Assembly (NCBI GenBank): GCA_036583965.1 | Contig: JAZBQD010000001.1 | Location: forward strand, 29,422,597 to 29,486,596 | Length of the DNA stretch: 64,000 bases | DNA from: Prunella strophiata | Taxonomy: Eukaryota > Chordata > Aves > Passeriformes > Prunellidae | Direction: 5' to 3' | Shown: piece by piece, positions 1 through 12,800 of the stretch | Layout of the letters: every line of letters begins with the position of its first letter | Numbering within the stretch: position 1 is the stretch's first letter | Program-made: the position numbers and the translations under genes | Notes under the pieces: model-generated | Told to the model about the DNA's origin: nothing | The model's database searches: none | Seen by the model: only the letters and a program-made list of their open reading frames with translations

Positions 1-1608
1 ATTGAAAAGCCAAGCAGGGAATTTTCAATGGGCAAATTCAGTTCAGTTGAGCACCTTCCATTTTTAGCTACTTAACAGAAAAGAGCTGGAAAATTAGACC
101 CTGAAATAATCCCTCTCCCAATAACTGCTGGGCTTCAGTTGTACTTACTGTCCTGAACCTGACTCAAATCCCATTGTGAGAGTTCTGTGATGCAGGTAGG
201 TTTTGGATCAGATGCTAAACTGAGCAGCCTTAGGGTCGACAAGCTTAGACTTGTTCCATCTGCCTTTCTCCTGCTCCTACATCCTAACACTGGTGGATTT
301 TGCTGCCTGCTGTCCACCTGCAATGGCCTGGGGTTTCAGCAAGGCTCCTGGCCAAAGCCTGCCTGTTTCAGGAAGAATGAAGGGCCAGAAGCTGGAAAAT
401 AAGTCCCACATCATACATTGTTTCAGTTATCATGTTCAGTCAGAGCTTTGCTATGAGGAGGGATGTAGCAGGGTAAAAAGGAAGAAAGGAAAAGAAAGCA
501 AGGCTCTTATGGTGGTAGATATTCCTACGTTTTTTAATCATTTGATTGGAAACTTCCAGTAGCTCAGTGTAGATTTTGATAGCATGTTACCATATCGGTT
601 GACAAAATAAATTGAATTTATGTTAGCAAAGGACATGGAAAGAAGAGCAAGTACTATCCATGATTATGTCTAATTAACCTGGTTTTGCTTAGTCTGTAGT
701 GACCTGTTTAGCAGGTGGAGTGCTGCTAAGAAATCTTAGAAAGGACACGTTCCCTGTTGGCCTCTCTGTCATCCTGAGTTATTATCAGAGAACCAAAGTT
801 GTTCAGACTTGCACATAGGACTGCAATCACACCTGCTACAAGTGTTTGCTGGGGTCCTCTCCTCAGCTTTAGTTTGTCTCACCCAAAATCCTTTGCAGTC
901 TGCTCAATTATAGCACTAAAATATTTGCAGACCAACAAGCTAAGTTTAAAAATGCAAGAGAGGTGATATAAGTGGGGGTTTTTTTTCTGTTCTTATATTT
1001 AAAATAAATTCCCAGTATTTTAAAATTTTCTATAGCAATAGCAGCAGCAACCAATATATTTTACTGAGACAAAAAAGTGTCTGTCATAAAGTCACAAGTA
1101 TTTTATAGAACATTTATATTTTAGTGGTCTAAAAATTAGTGGAAATTAATAAATTATCCTATTTTGTTTCCTCCCTTTAAGAAGCAGATTTTGTTGTTTA
1201 GTTTGAGTTTTCTTTTCAGTTTGGAAATGATTCTGTATTCAGCAGCCTTGGATCTGTCTGTAATCTGCTTAAGGGCTTTCTATTGACTTTCAAGCTCTAG
1301 CAGTGAAATAAAATGGGGTGAGAGAATGAAATGATCTGGGTGAGACAAGAGATGTAATTTGATTTTGAGTCAAGAAGAACCAGGGAAGGAAAATCACACC
1401 TCTTTATGTTGCTTCAGAGATGTAAAATCATGTCAATACCACCAGGGCAGCCACTGTGCTGAAATCCTACAACTGGTAGTGCAATCAGTAGTGCAACCAC
1501 TGGCTATTTCAAAATGGCACAGTGCCTTGTATGTCTCAGACCACAATGTCATTTTTGTTTCAATGCCAGTTCATTCTATGCTGGGCTTGCCTTTGCAATG
1601 AACAGATG
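1..1608. other. Unique AT-rich non-coding stretch
   Basis: No recognisable gene or repeat. Overlapping short open frames between about 187 and 562 have no family resemblance and are not supported as exons. The rest is AT-rich, with short T runs near 970 and 1,020. The stretch ends where the CR1 tail begins. Confidence 0.6.
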
Positions 1609-2581
1609 TCACAGAATCATGAAATCAGAAAATGGCTTGGATTGGAAGGGACCTTAAAGACTAATGTAGTTCCAATGTCCCTGCCATGAGCCTTCCACTA
1701 GATTAGGTTGCTCAGAGCCCCATTCAATCTGGCCTTGGACGTTTCCAGGAATGAGGCAGCTACAACTTGTCTGGACAATCTGTTTCAGTGCCTTACCACC
1801 CTCACAGGGGAGAGTTTCTTCCTATTATCTAATCTAATCTAATCTAGACCTACTCTCAGTTTAAAACCATGCCCCTTGTATTGTCACTACATGCTCTTGT
1901 AAATAGTCTCTCTCCATCTTTCTTGTAGGCTCCCTTTGGGTACTGGAAGGCCACAATGAGGTCATCCAGAAGCCTTCTCTTCTCCAGACTGAACAATCCA
2001 AATTCTCTCTGCTTTTTCTCATAGGAGAGGTGCTCCATCCCTCAAATTATCTTGGTGGCCTCCTCTGGACTGACTCTAACAGGTCCATGTCCTTCCTGTG
2101 CTGAGACCCCAGAGCTGGTTGCAGTGTTCTGGCTGGGGTCTCACCAGAGCGGGGCAGAGGGGCAGAGTCCCCTCCCTTGTCCTGCTGCCCCTGTGGCTTT
2201 GGATGCAGCCCAGGACTCGTTTGACTTTCTGTGCTGAGTGCACATTGCTGGCTCATGTCCAGCCTCTCACCCACCAGCACCCCCAAGTCCTCCTCAGCAG
2301 GGCTGCTCTGCATCTGTTCATCCCCCTGCACTGATGCTGGGGGTGGCCCCAGCCCTGCTCTTGCTCTTGTTAACCCCCACGAGTTTCCCAAGGGCCCAAT
2401 TCCTGAGCTTATCCAGGTCCCTCTGGGTGACAGCCTGTCCTTCAGGTGTGGCAAAAGCACCACAGCTTGGTGTCATCTGAAAATTTGCTGAGGGTGCACT
2501 CGGTGCCTCTGTCTGTGTCATTAATGAAGGTATTAAATAACATTGGTCCCAATATAGAACCTTGAAGGACACCACTCATAT
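1609..2581 (-). mobile_element. CR1 non-LTR retrotransposon, 5'-truncated, minus strand
   Basis: The plus strand begins near 1,609 with CAGAATCATGAAATCAG and then GGATTGGAAGGGACCTTAAA, the reverse complement of a bird CR1 3' end. The rest is the reverse complement of the 3' UTR and the C-terminal part of the CR1 reverse-transcriptase ORF. Minus-strand translation gives DLGVLVGERLDMSQQCAL and HRKDMDLLESVQRR (2,047-2,463), then FSLEKRRL and AYKKDG with FTRACSD (1,856-2,038). These pieces lie in different frames, so the ORF carries frameshifts and is dead. Homology stops near 2,581 at a stretch related to the region after the RT active site. The catalytic domain and everything 5' of it are absent, the usual result of incomplete reverse transcription. 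A short AATCT run (about 1,826-1,846) has grown inside it. Divergence looks moderate, making this one of the younger CR1 copies here. Confidence 0.93.
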
Positions 2582-5500
2582 CTCAGCAAAGATTACTCAG
2601 ACTGAAAATTACTTATTTGCTGAAAATTTTGGAAAATTCCCAGAATTTGTAGTGTTTTTATGAAAGTGATATGACTAATCATACAATTCCTTTCTGAGAT
2701 CCATTTCAGGAGAAATTTAAACAGGTAGGACATGATTCACCCAAATGTGGTTTGGCCAGGCTAGTGAGAATAACACCTTTCCTTTCTCAGAAGTTCCATA
2801 TGAATTTTAAAGCCAGCATGCTTTGAAGCAGGCTCTTTCTTTGCTCTTTCACCTAGTTTCCATTACATTCCTGAGCAAACACAGTGGAAATACACACCAC
2901 GATTTTTGGTTCTTCAAATATGCTAATACTCTCTGCTTATGGGGGTGTGGTGTGCAGATTCAAGTCATGTGGATTTGATTAGTGAAACTTAATCGACTGA
3001 AAATTGTATGATAAACATGCCTATTAATAATGAATTTTATTCTTTACAACTAAAATGGGTGCAGAAATTATTTCTAATTTTAAACAGGACATATTCTTAA
3101 TATAAAAACCACATGATATGCAGAATAAGGCTTTGCTGCAGGGCAGAACTGCATCTGTTACCTCAAATATGTAAGCTGTGACTATCATTGTAAAAGCAAA
3201 ATTATCTCACTTTAATACCTGTGCATACAATTTTCATTCTCCTTAAGAAGATTCCAAACAACCGTCTGTCCTAACTGCAAAGCAATTTGAAGGAAATTCT
3301 CAGCACTTTGGTCAAAATTCACACCTGTGCAGAGAGACTGCAGAGACCACCTTGTCATTCAAGTCCCACTCACATTCAGTGAATCTTGCCTCTACTCATT
3401 TTCTAAAAGATGATGAAAGGGGAAGGTGCTCAGCATGTCAGAAAAGCAGGCACATTTTTTGTAATAGTGGGAATTCACTGCTTTCAAGTGGCTGAGGTAG
3501 GTGTTTTTCACAGCAATGAAAGAATTCTCTGGTTTAAAACCATGTCTAGTTAGTTCTAATTCTACATGGAAGCAATTTTAGCTCTAAATTTGTAGAATCC
3601 TCTAAAATTCACACGATCTTTTCAAATTTGCACCCAGATGTAAGAACCAGGGGAAGTATATTGTACCAGTACCATTGGTAATTTTAAGCTTAAGTGGTGT
3701 GAGGACAGTAATAGCAGTATAACAACAGCAGTGAAACTGTAAGCTGTAACTGTACTAATGCACAAGTCAGTCAAAACTGACTTTGGCATTTGTGTAGTAG
3801 AAGCAGAATATAAAAATAACTCATGACAGTAGTATAATAAAAACATCAATGATACTAACACAGCTGGTAGATTTCACCACAGTGAAAGAGTTCTACAGGC
3901 AACAAGGGGAAAAGAAGCATCTCAATACACTGGACCTCCTTTTCTTGCTGGTAAAAGAAATTTAGGGTCAATCAGTCTCTCTGACATCAACCATCTATGT
4001 ACACCTGAATGTTTTGGTGAAAAACTACTGTGCATAGAACAAATGCTCTTGTAAACTTTTCTACTCTTGCACACTGCAAATCTGAACTAAAAAGTATAAA
4101 ATTTTTCCACTCAACCACTTTATTCTAATAGCTGACAATCAAAAACACATTAGCTGCTGTCAGTCACCATCACAATTTTATAATATTGATATCTGTATAG
4201 CAGGAAATTTATTCAACATATCAACTCATTTCACATATGTAAACACACTCAATTTTTACTCCTCCAGCTTCCACTTAAATATATTATGAATGAGAGAATT
4301 TAAAATAATTGAAATAAGTATCCTAAGTCTATAGTTAGTGAAGTAAAAGCACAAGCTGTGGGATAAAATAAGTATCACACTGAGGAAAACCACTAACATC
4401 TAATTTTCAGTGCTGCCCCCAGGGGCAAAGGAGACCAGGGAGTTCAGGGCTGACACCTAAACCATTGCAGCTCAGTGAAGTCAGTGTGGACCAACAGCAC
4501 TGAGGAAATGCAGTTCCCCCAAAGAATGCCTCCCTCAGATAACTCTGAAGCTGAAACTCCTAACACACAGCCCTCCCTGAGATAACAGAGGTTTTGTTTA
4601 ATTACAGCAGTGGTCCCACAAAGCCATGCTTGCAGGAACAGTTGGTTTGAAACTGGTCTGCTTGGGAGTAATCACCACAGTGATCCAACAACCCATAACT
4701 TATCCTGAATTACAACTGACCACCAGAGTGATACCAACAGCACCAGTGCAGAGTCCTGAGCCAACTCTGCATTCCTGACTTTGAATATTTCTGTGTGTTC
4801 CTTTCAATCTGAGACAAACTGCGTGAGATTCAAAAGTCTCTGTTAAGAGTTGCAGCACAGTTGTTTAACCCAGTATTTGAGCTCATCATTCATTCACAAG
4901 CTTCTCCTCCCAGGGTGAATTTGGCACAAAATCTGCTGGTCAAGGGATTTCTCACCACTCCCACTGTTCACATACAGACTTTTCACACTGAAGCACTTGG
5001 CTGGTGTTGAGCTCTAGACTGCCATGAGTGCCACTGCACTTACTGGGATGCAAACAATGCCAGTGAGGGAGGAATTCTGAAAGCAGAAATGAAGACCTAG
5101 CAGGCATTTAACACAAAATATCTGACCAGCATATGTTTATATACAACAAGCCGTCAGCAACAAAAGTAAAAGTGGGTAATATGATGTTCAGCTGTTTGTT
5201 TTAGTGCATTTATTGCATTTAATGCAAAACAGTTGTTTTGAAGGAACTGCTGGTAAACCACTGTTTTGATATTTTACAAATATAACCAAGGCCCTGTAAC
5301 AAAACCACAAAGCCTTCTGCTGTGAATATTGTCCATTATTTGTTGAGGCATTATTCCCCATACAGGTGGAAGTGGGAAAGACAAAAAGTACATAAATAAT
5401 GACATAAAGGCAGAAAAGCACAAAGAGCCACAGCTCTACATCTAGGGTGATACTGGTCTTAGAGATACACCATCAACAGAACACAGTCCACAGGCCAGAG

Positions 5501-8500
5501 CTTAAGCACACTTCATGTTAAAAATCCATTTGAAACTGTTTCTAGAAGGTTAATATGTGGTTAATAGATTTTTTTAACACATACTGTAAGCTCTCGTAGC
5601 TTTTGAGTTGATACATGGTTGTAGATGTTCCATGTGCAGCACTAGAAAGTGATGAAGATTGTTTTGAGTCACATTTGACCCTCCTATAAACAACCCATAA
5701 TTATTTATTAAAACAACCGCTAATCTTTTATGAACTTTTCACACACTATATATGGATTTCTTGGTTCCAGTGCTGACTAGCTGTCATTTCTCAGAATGCT
5801 CAACTTCCACAATTATAAAACAAAGATGACAAAATTTGAAGTTATGTACCTTACAAAAATACTAACTAAAGGTTCTGTAGCATGAGTTGTGCAAGTCAAT
5901 TTGAGCTACACAGTTCATGACTACCTCCTTACAACAATTCAATATATTTATTTGTCACAGAAGAGTTTTTATGATGCTTAGTTTTTGTGAAATAAATTCA
6001 CAATCCTGGTTAAAGGCTCACTGCCTTATTTGGTATAAAATACCAAACAACAGTCTGTACCAATCCAGAACTAAGAAAAATGATATCTCCTTTATGCATA
6101 TGGAACTGAGATGTGCAAAGATAAAGGACCACATTTTCCTGGGAGATCTTTGCCTTCACCTGCAGACCACACTTTGTATACACTGAGGAAAATGCCTGGG
6201 TTCACTTTTAAGATAAGGAATGCAGAGTAAAATCCAGTGCTCCAGTTTCCCAGTGCTATGGGATATAGTTGTGCTTTTACAACAGGATCATCCTGTCACT
6301 ACTTGTGAATATCAGACATATATTTAGATAAAGTCATCAAAAATTCAAGGCTGAGAACACCTGGGATATACATAATCCCATTCTCTTTGTGTGGGATCTT
6401 TGTAGGTCTGCCAATCCCAGCTCAAAATAATAAAAAATGTGAGCCAGGCCTCAATTTTTCTTTTTTAACTTCAGTTTTTCGTTTTGAACTACCTTAAAAA
6501 CCTATTAGTATTTATCAATGAATAATCTCATTTTCCAAGCTTTCCAATCACATCTTCCAAGTATAGGAGTTAGAACTTCACTTTGCAAGTTTTAAATGAA
6601 AGCTAAATTGCTTCTGAAAAAACCAGCAGCCTCAAGACTTGCTAGAAAACCAAAGGAGGTGGAAATACTGTATTTTTTACCATTTCTGAATATAAAATTT
6701 CCTTCACAGTTGATGAAGGACAGACATTCTGTCTAGCAGGTAAATAAATTTGAATTATGCCAAACTCCAAGGAAATCCAGGGACCACACATTACAGATTT
6801 TCTGGAGTCAAAGAAAGTTAATGCAATTTCTACATATTCCTGTATGCCAACAAGACCCATCCTAGCATTTCCATAATTCTTATTTTTGGTTCTAAGAAGG
6901 TCCAAGAAGAATACAAAAAAGGAAAATAAGCTGAACTATTTTTAACTCAAATTAACTGATTTTGATTGAAAAACTGGGCAAAGTTCCAGTGGTGAAGTGT
7001 GTGTTTTATATAATCCAGACTGCTTTGCCCTTTCCTTCACATAATGCTAATGAGTAACAGAGTAACTTGAAAATCTGAGCAGTGAGGTGTGCTATCATTT
7101 GAGTTAGTCTATTCCAGTTTTAAGAAGGATTACAGATTGGGAACTACAACTCTACTGAGGTGTGGAGCTGCATTAATGGTTTTATATGTAATACTAAATC
7201 ACTAGACCTCCTCCTGCCATTCTTAAGTATCAGAGTGCATTTGATTCCCTTCTCAAACAATCAGACCAAGAATCTACAGTGCAGCAGAACAGAAAAGAGC
7301 AAAGGGGAGTCATCGGGTGTTAAGCAAGAAAATGCCTGTATACTCTGCCTACACCAGGTAAACAACCTGATTTTTTGCAAGCCATCCAAGAAGGAAATCA
7401 AGGCTGAGTAAATTTTTTATATCCTTATGAGACAAACAATATTTCTATCTCTTGTCTTCAGAGGAAAGTAGTTAACACAATTGTTTGGAATAATTTTGCT
7501 TGAAGATGCTATATTAAAAATTATAATATTCTGGAGTAACTCTTCAAAGATGACATTGATTCTGACTTTGGAACAGGAAGGCAATTTAACTCTTCCAGAA
7601 CAGTTATTCTCCAGTAGCTAAACTGGTATATTTCCTCATGTAAACATGGGTACTAATGGATTCTCTTCAGATGATTAATCCTATTTATGCCTCTTTTATC
7701 CAAGGGAACAGTTTCATTCTCAACTAAAATTGATCTGAGTCCATGCTTCTGTCAAAAGAGATGGTCCCTTCTCATCCTTTGAGTGCATATGCCTGCTACT
7801 TTTCTCTTGTAAACATTTGTGTTTGTATGATTGCCCAGGGATTCAAAGGAAAGAAGAAAATTAATCCAAGTCTGAAAAGGGATATTTTTCATCAGGATCA
7901 ATATCTGATCTTCCTGTGCACAAAGGTCTCTAAGATGCATGCTGGCAGAATAAAAGATATTGCAAGTGCAAAATAAGTGGGGATAACCCATTTGGTATCT
8001 GTGTGAATTTGTATCAGTTGAAAGTAATAATGAAAGTGCACCCTGGCATAATTTCTCTTTTCTTCTTTCCTTAAGATATGTCTTTCTTTTGAAATTATAA
8101 CATAAAACATTATAAAAATTATAAACCAAACAATTTACATAGGAACATAATATTCAGGAGACTTTTTTTTCTTTTCCCCACAAGTAAAAACTTTTTGTTA
8201 CCAAGATGAATTTCTATAAAATGCAAAGTTTGATTTATACATTAGGTCCAAAATATAGGTCATTTAATGTTGGCAAGACGAATGATGACAGCTGGGTTAC
8301 ATAATGCCAATAACTTCATTTAGCAAGGGACACTTACTGAGTGACTGGCTGCTGTCAGGGCTTCATAGTCTGTCAGCTAAATACAACTTGAGGTGCCATG
8401 CTGGAGAATTGTGTCAGACTGAGAACTTTAGCACGTTACATTAGACTCCTAACTCAGGTGAAGAAGTAAGAAATTATTATCTGGATCCTGTATATGCACT

Positions 8501-9876
8501 AGAGGGACAGTAGCTTCTCTGGAGCTTAATGAGGGTACTGTAAATGACCAGAGAAATCTCTTGTTCTCACTTGTGACTCTACAGAGCAAGACTCGATTTA
8601 AAGGGAAAAAAAAAAAATAAAACTTGACTTTATCATGTTAATAAAAAGAATGAATGATGTATCTTAGACCTTACTGGAATGAGTTATATAGTCCCAGGTT
8701 TCACACTTGATTTGTTTGAAGAGACTGGGTGGAAATGCAATAAGACAGAGAGAGTGAAACTCGTAAATCATAGGAATTAAGGATAAGGAGGAGAAGCTTT
8801 GCTTTTCAATTCCACAAGCTCTATAAAGGAAAATGGAATTTCCAGAAATCCAAGACCAAATCACCTTTGAACAAAGTAATAATTTTGTCAAGGAGGATTT
8901 TCCCTAGTCTTCAACCCATGTCTCTCTATCAAAAGAAGATCACCAAGAGCCCTGTACCAGCATTTTCTGGCTTCTTGATATTCTAGATCATCAGGAATCT
9001 TGAGGCTACAATCATGAAAGTTGTTGTTACTTTATCTTTTTTTTCTTTTCCTTGTCATTTTATTAGCTGAGAGATGGAAAAGACACTTATCCTTTGATTG
9101 TAGAGTGTGAAAGTGCATTGTATGTACATAAATCTCTATGATCCTGTAACATTTACACAAGGAAGACGTCAGACAAATGTTTAAGTATTCTTGAAATAAC
9201 ATCATGAATATACTCCAATATTGAGTTCTAAACTAGTATTAAGACCAGCTCATTGATTTCTTCACAGTCTGATTTGCATTATTTTAGAAAATGTTAATTT
9301 TGCTGTTATGAACAGTAGCCTAGTACATGTGACAACATTTTCTAAGTGTTAATTTATAAAATACTTTTAGTATAATGCAGAAAAGGGAGTCTGTGTTTCT
9401 TTCCATCAGCAATGTGTTTCAGGGATCTTTCAGAATCCATCTAGTTATAAGCAGGTTGACCTGAAAGCCCTGAGCAAGCATGGACTCACAGAGAATTCAC
9501 ATCCATTCCCATGTGCTGACTACATCTCCACAATTGGCCTTGTAGCTGATACAGCATGAGAAACAGGGAGCTCATATTCAGACTTGTTTTCCTGCTCTGC
9601 AGAAAATGCACTTAAACTTTCTTTTCTCTTGCATTACACTGGCCCCACACCAAGCACTACCCCAAAAACTTCAGATATAAGTATACATTTAATACATGTG
9701 CAGCTGAAAAAGGAAAGTTATGGGTGCCAGCAGCATACAACCAGTTGCCTCAGGCCACTAGAGGCTACTGTAGGCTAGTAGTAATACCCATTTTCCAGAC
9801 TATTCTGCCATATATTGATTAAAAAGGGAGGACATGGAAACAGGGAATAACACACTTAATATAATGAAGTAACTTG
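2582..9876. other. Unique non-coding stretch
   Basis: No gene or transposon recognised on either strand. Open frames are short (up to 125 codons on the minus strand at 7,752-8,129), with compositions expected of AT-rich DNA. The section 4,400-5,100 is somewhat GC-richer than its surroundings but matches nothing I know. A short A run lies near 8,609. Confidence 0.55.
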
Positions 9877-9890
9877 AAAAAAAAAAAAAA
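9877..9890. repeat. A14 homopolymer
   Basis: Fourteen consecutive A on the plus strand in AT-rich sequence. No retroposed body recognised upstream. Confidence 0.95.
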
Positions 9891-12800
9891 GACAATTAAG
9901 TACATCTATAAAGAAAAAAATCAGAAATTGCTTTTTACTACATAAATTAGTCTTTAAATTACCTTACACTCAAGGTCTTAGAGCAAAATTTAGCATTTCT
10001 CTTTCCTAACCCTCAAAACCTCACAAATCACCCTGTTTTGTTCTCAAACAAGTTTCTAAACAAACACTGTAGGAATAGCCCACTGTTGCCATAGGCTTTG
10101 GTGAACCCTTTAAACCAAGGTAAACGATCTTAGATTTGGATTAGAACCCTCATGTCTATTTTACATTCTCTCTCATTTTCATAAAGATCATAGAGACTAA
10201 GGCCTATATGTCCTCTATTTGCTTTATAATTTCTTTGCTCTGTTTTCCTGTAGGTGCAATAGAATACCTTTTTTAGTCACAAAGAAAAAGTGCACCTACG
10301 TGAAGCAAACTTATCTGGACCCAGAGAAGTTATGTGCATTACTAGTACACAATGGCACCAGCACTCATTTCTGAGAGCTCAACAGTTTTTTATAGCAAAT
10401 GAGAAGTGAGAAAACACATCCAACACTTTGCATGGTTTATGTTCTTATCCAGGCTAAGATTTTGGGCATTTGACAAGTGAATAAAAAGCATGATATAAAA
10501 GTAATCATTAGCAGTATTATGTAGAACTTTTTATGGACATATTTAACATTAGCTCCCAAGGGAGAATTTTAAAATGAGAGATGAGCTGCTGCAAAGGGAA
10601 TTTAAAGGGCACAAGGCAAAAAAGGGATTAGGAACTCTAAAGCTAAAGAATTAACATCAAACTGTTGCTGCAAATTTATGTATTACTCAATTATTAAAGA
10701 ATTTGCACAGATTCACTTACTAAAACAGTTCTAGAACATTAACCATATTCTATGTATTTTAAATGCTGACATTAGTGGTCACTCCAAACTCCTTTTTTCC
10801 CCCTACATTGTGTTTGTACAGTAGCCAGTACGACAGAGACCTGCTTGTGGGCTGGGCTTTTGAACACTACCATCATGCATGTGAATAATTCAGGGACCAT
10901 GAGAGTGCAAGGGCACTAGTACAGGGAAAATTATTTCATGTTTTGCAAACTCTTAGGTCACTGGTCCAACTGACAGCAGTAACCAGATTTTATTTGCAAT
11001 ATTTTTAAAAACTACCTGCTCTCATTTAGCTGTTGTTCAGAGGCTTCCAATTACACTGTCTGAAGCAAGTGTATTTTCCCTCCAAGATGGTTTTATCTTA
11101 TCTTGTTTTAACCCCTTTTTTTTTTCAAATAGGCTGGGAAGATAGCACTGCCAAAACAATCATGATAGTGTACTTTAATGCATAGGGGTTATCAACATCA
11201 TAATACAGATCAGAAGAGAAACTGGACCACAACGTTGTGCAGGGATTTATCACCAGCTGGGTCTGTTAGCAATGATGACTTCAGAGACACTTCTCACTCC
11301 TGGCAAATTCCTGCTAGTGCAGGGCACTGCAAACCTCGGCCTGGCCTGGAGCCCATGCCCAGCTCTGCTGCAGCAGGCACTGCCTTGGCCTCTGCCCACT
11401 CTGGGCTGCAGCAGGGACAGGTGCAGGGAGGTGGACACTGTGCTGCTGGCAACTCTTGTCTGGAGAAGGTCCAGAGGCAGCGGCTGGCTGAGCTGCTCAG
11501 AATCCAAACGGAAAATCAGAACAGACGTTAGAGGTGCGGGAGGCTCCAAACAAAGGCTACCTCTGAATCTAAGTCAAGTTTTCAGTAACACATGCTCTGA
11601 TTAGGACAATAATGAGCTGTCAGTCTCCAGGGTAAGAAAAGTAACCCTGGATTTTTGGATCCAGTAACTGGTTTTGAGTTATTAATGAACAGACATTTTA
11701 GGATGCTTCAAGAACATCGTGGGCCATAATGTCTGTTCCTCTGAATAAAAAAACACCAAAGGAAAAAGAGCTGTATGACATTTTACTAGTAATAAGGTTG
11801 GCTTTAAAACATCATTAACATAAATTACTGACACAAGTTTCATAAGGGCTTTCTAAGCCTTGACACTACATCAGAGTAAAGAAATGAACATAATGTTAAT
11901 ATCTCTCTCATTCTCAGGGTATAATACTGGTAGTTTGCAACTCTTTTGGGCTCCCACTCCTGAAGTTTTTGGTGAGCTGGACTGGGCTGGGCTGGCCAGA
12001 TAATGTCTTACTGCCAGTGCAGTTTTACACTGTGTAATACACTTTTAGAATTGTATTACCAATTAGACTGTCATTATTTTACACCAGAGTCTTCTAGAAT
12101 AGGTAGAATTAGTAGCCTGTTTTCTTTTAAACTAAGTTAATGAAAAATAAGTACACTAACACAGCGAGACAGAATGATATGGCACCAGGTGTGTAAGAAG
12201 AGTCAGGGACAGAACTTGAACTACTGAAATGTCTGTCCTGTGCCTAAAACAAGGCGTGCTTGTTTTAAGAAGAAGCATTTTGAAAATTCCATTTTCCTTG
12301 TCCTGAATTAGTAAAACTATCAATGAAAGTTATTGTTATGTGGTAACACTTGGGCACAGACTAGAGAAGAATGGATTTTTCTGTGTCCATCTGTGACCAA
12401 GTTTGAGGTTTGCATATTTTTTCATTCCAAGTTATACAAAATTCTATTCTGCTCTGTGAAGAGTTTAGCAGGTCACTCATTACAATCAACCTTTTAAAAA
12501 GGGCATATACAATAGTCTGTGCTTTCTTGTGTGTTTCAGATAAAAAACTTGTCAGTAAAAGTTGTATTTTTAATGCAAGTTATTCTTGTATAACTCCATT
12601 GTCATAGACATAAGACATTCCTCCACAAGAAAAAGAGGAGCTTGCCCAGGAGGGGAAAAGAAAAGACATTTTCTTAAATAATAAAAATAAACAAAGTTTC
12701 TGGAAGGATTAAGCCATTCAGAGAAACTCTCCACTCAAATAAAAAGTTGTCCTTCTGGAAGTTATTTTGTTAAATTTAAAGACAGATTATATTGTCTCAA

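Noticed and set aside
2047..2463. 138-codon minus-strand frame
   Set aside because: It is part of the decayed CR1 reverse-transcriptase ORF with frameshifts and is counted under that element.
2052..2491. Several plus-strand frames of 61-86 codons
   Set aside because: Antisense shadows of the CR1 coding strand.
11178..11604. Overlapping plus and minus frames of 99-117 codons
   Set aside because: A GC-richer patch gives openness in several frames. No conserved motif, and no sign of splicing.
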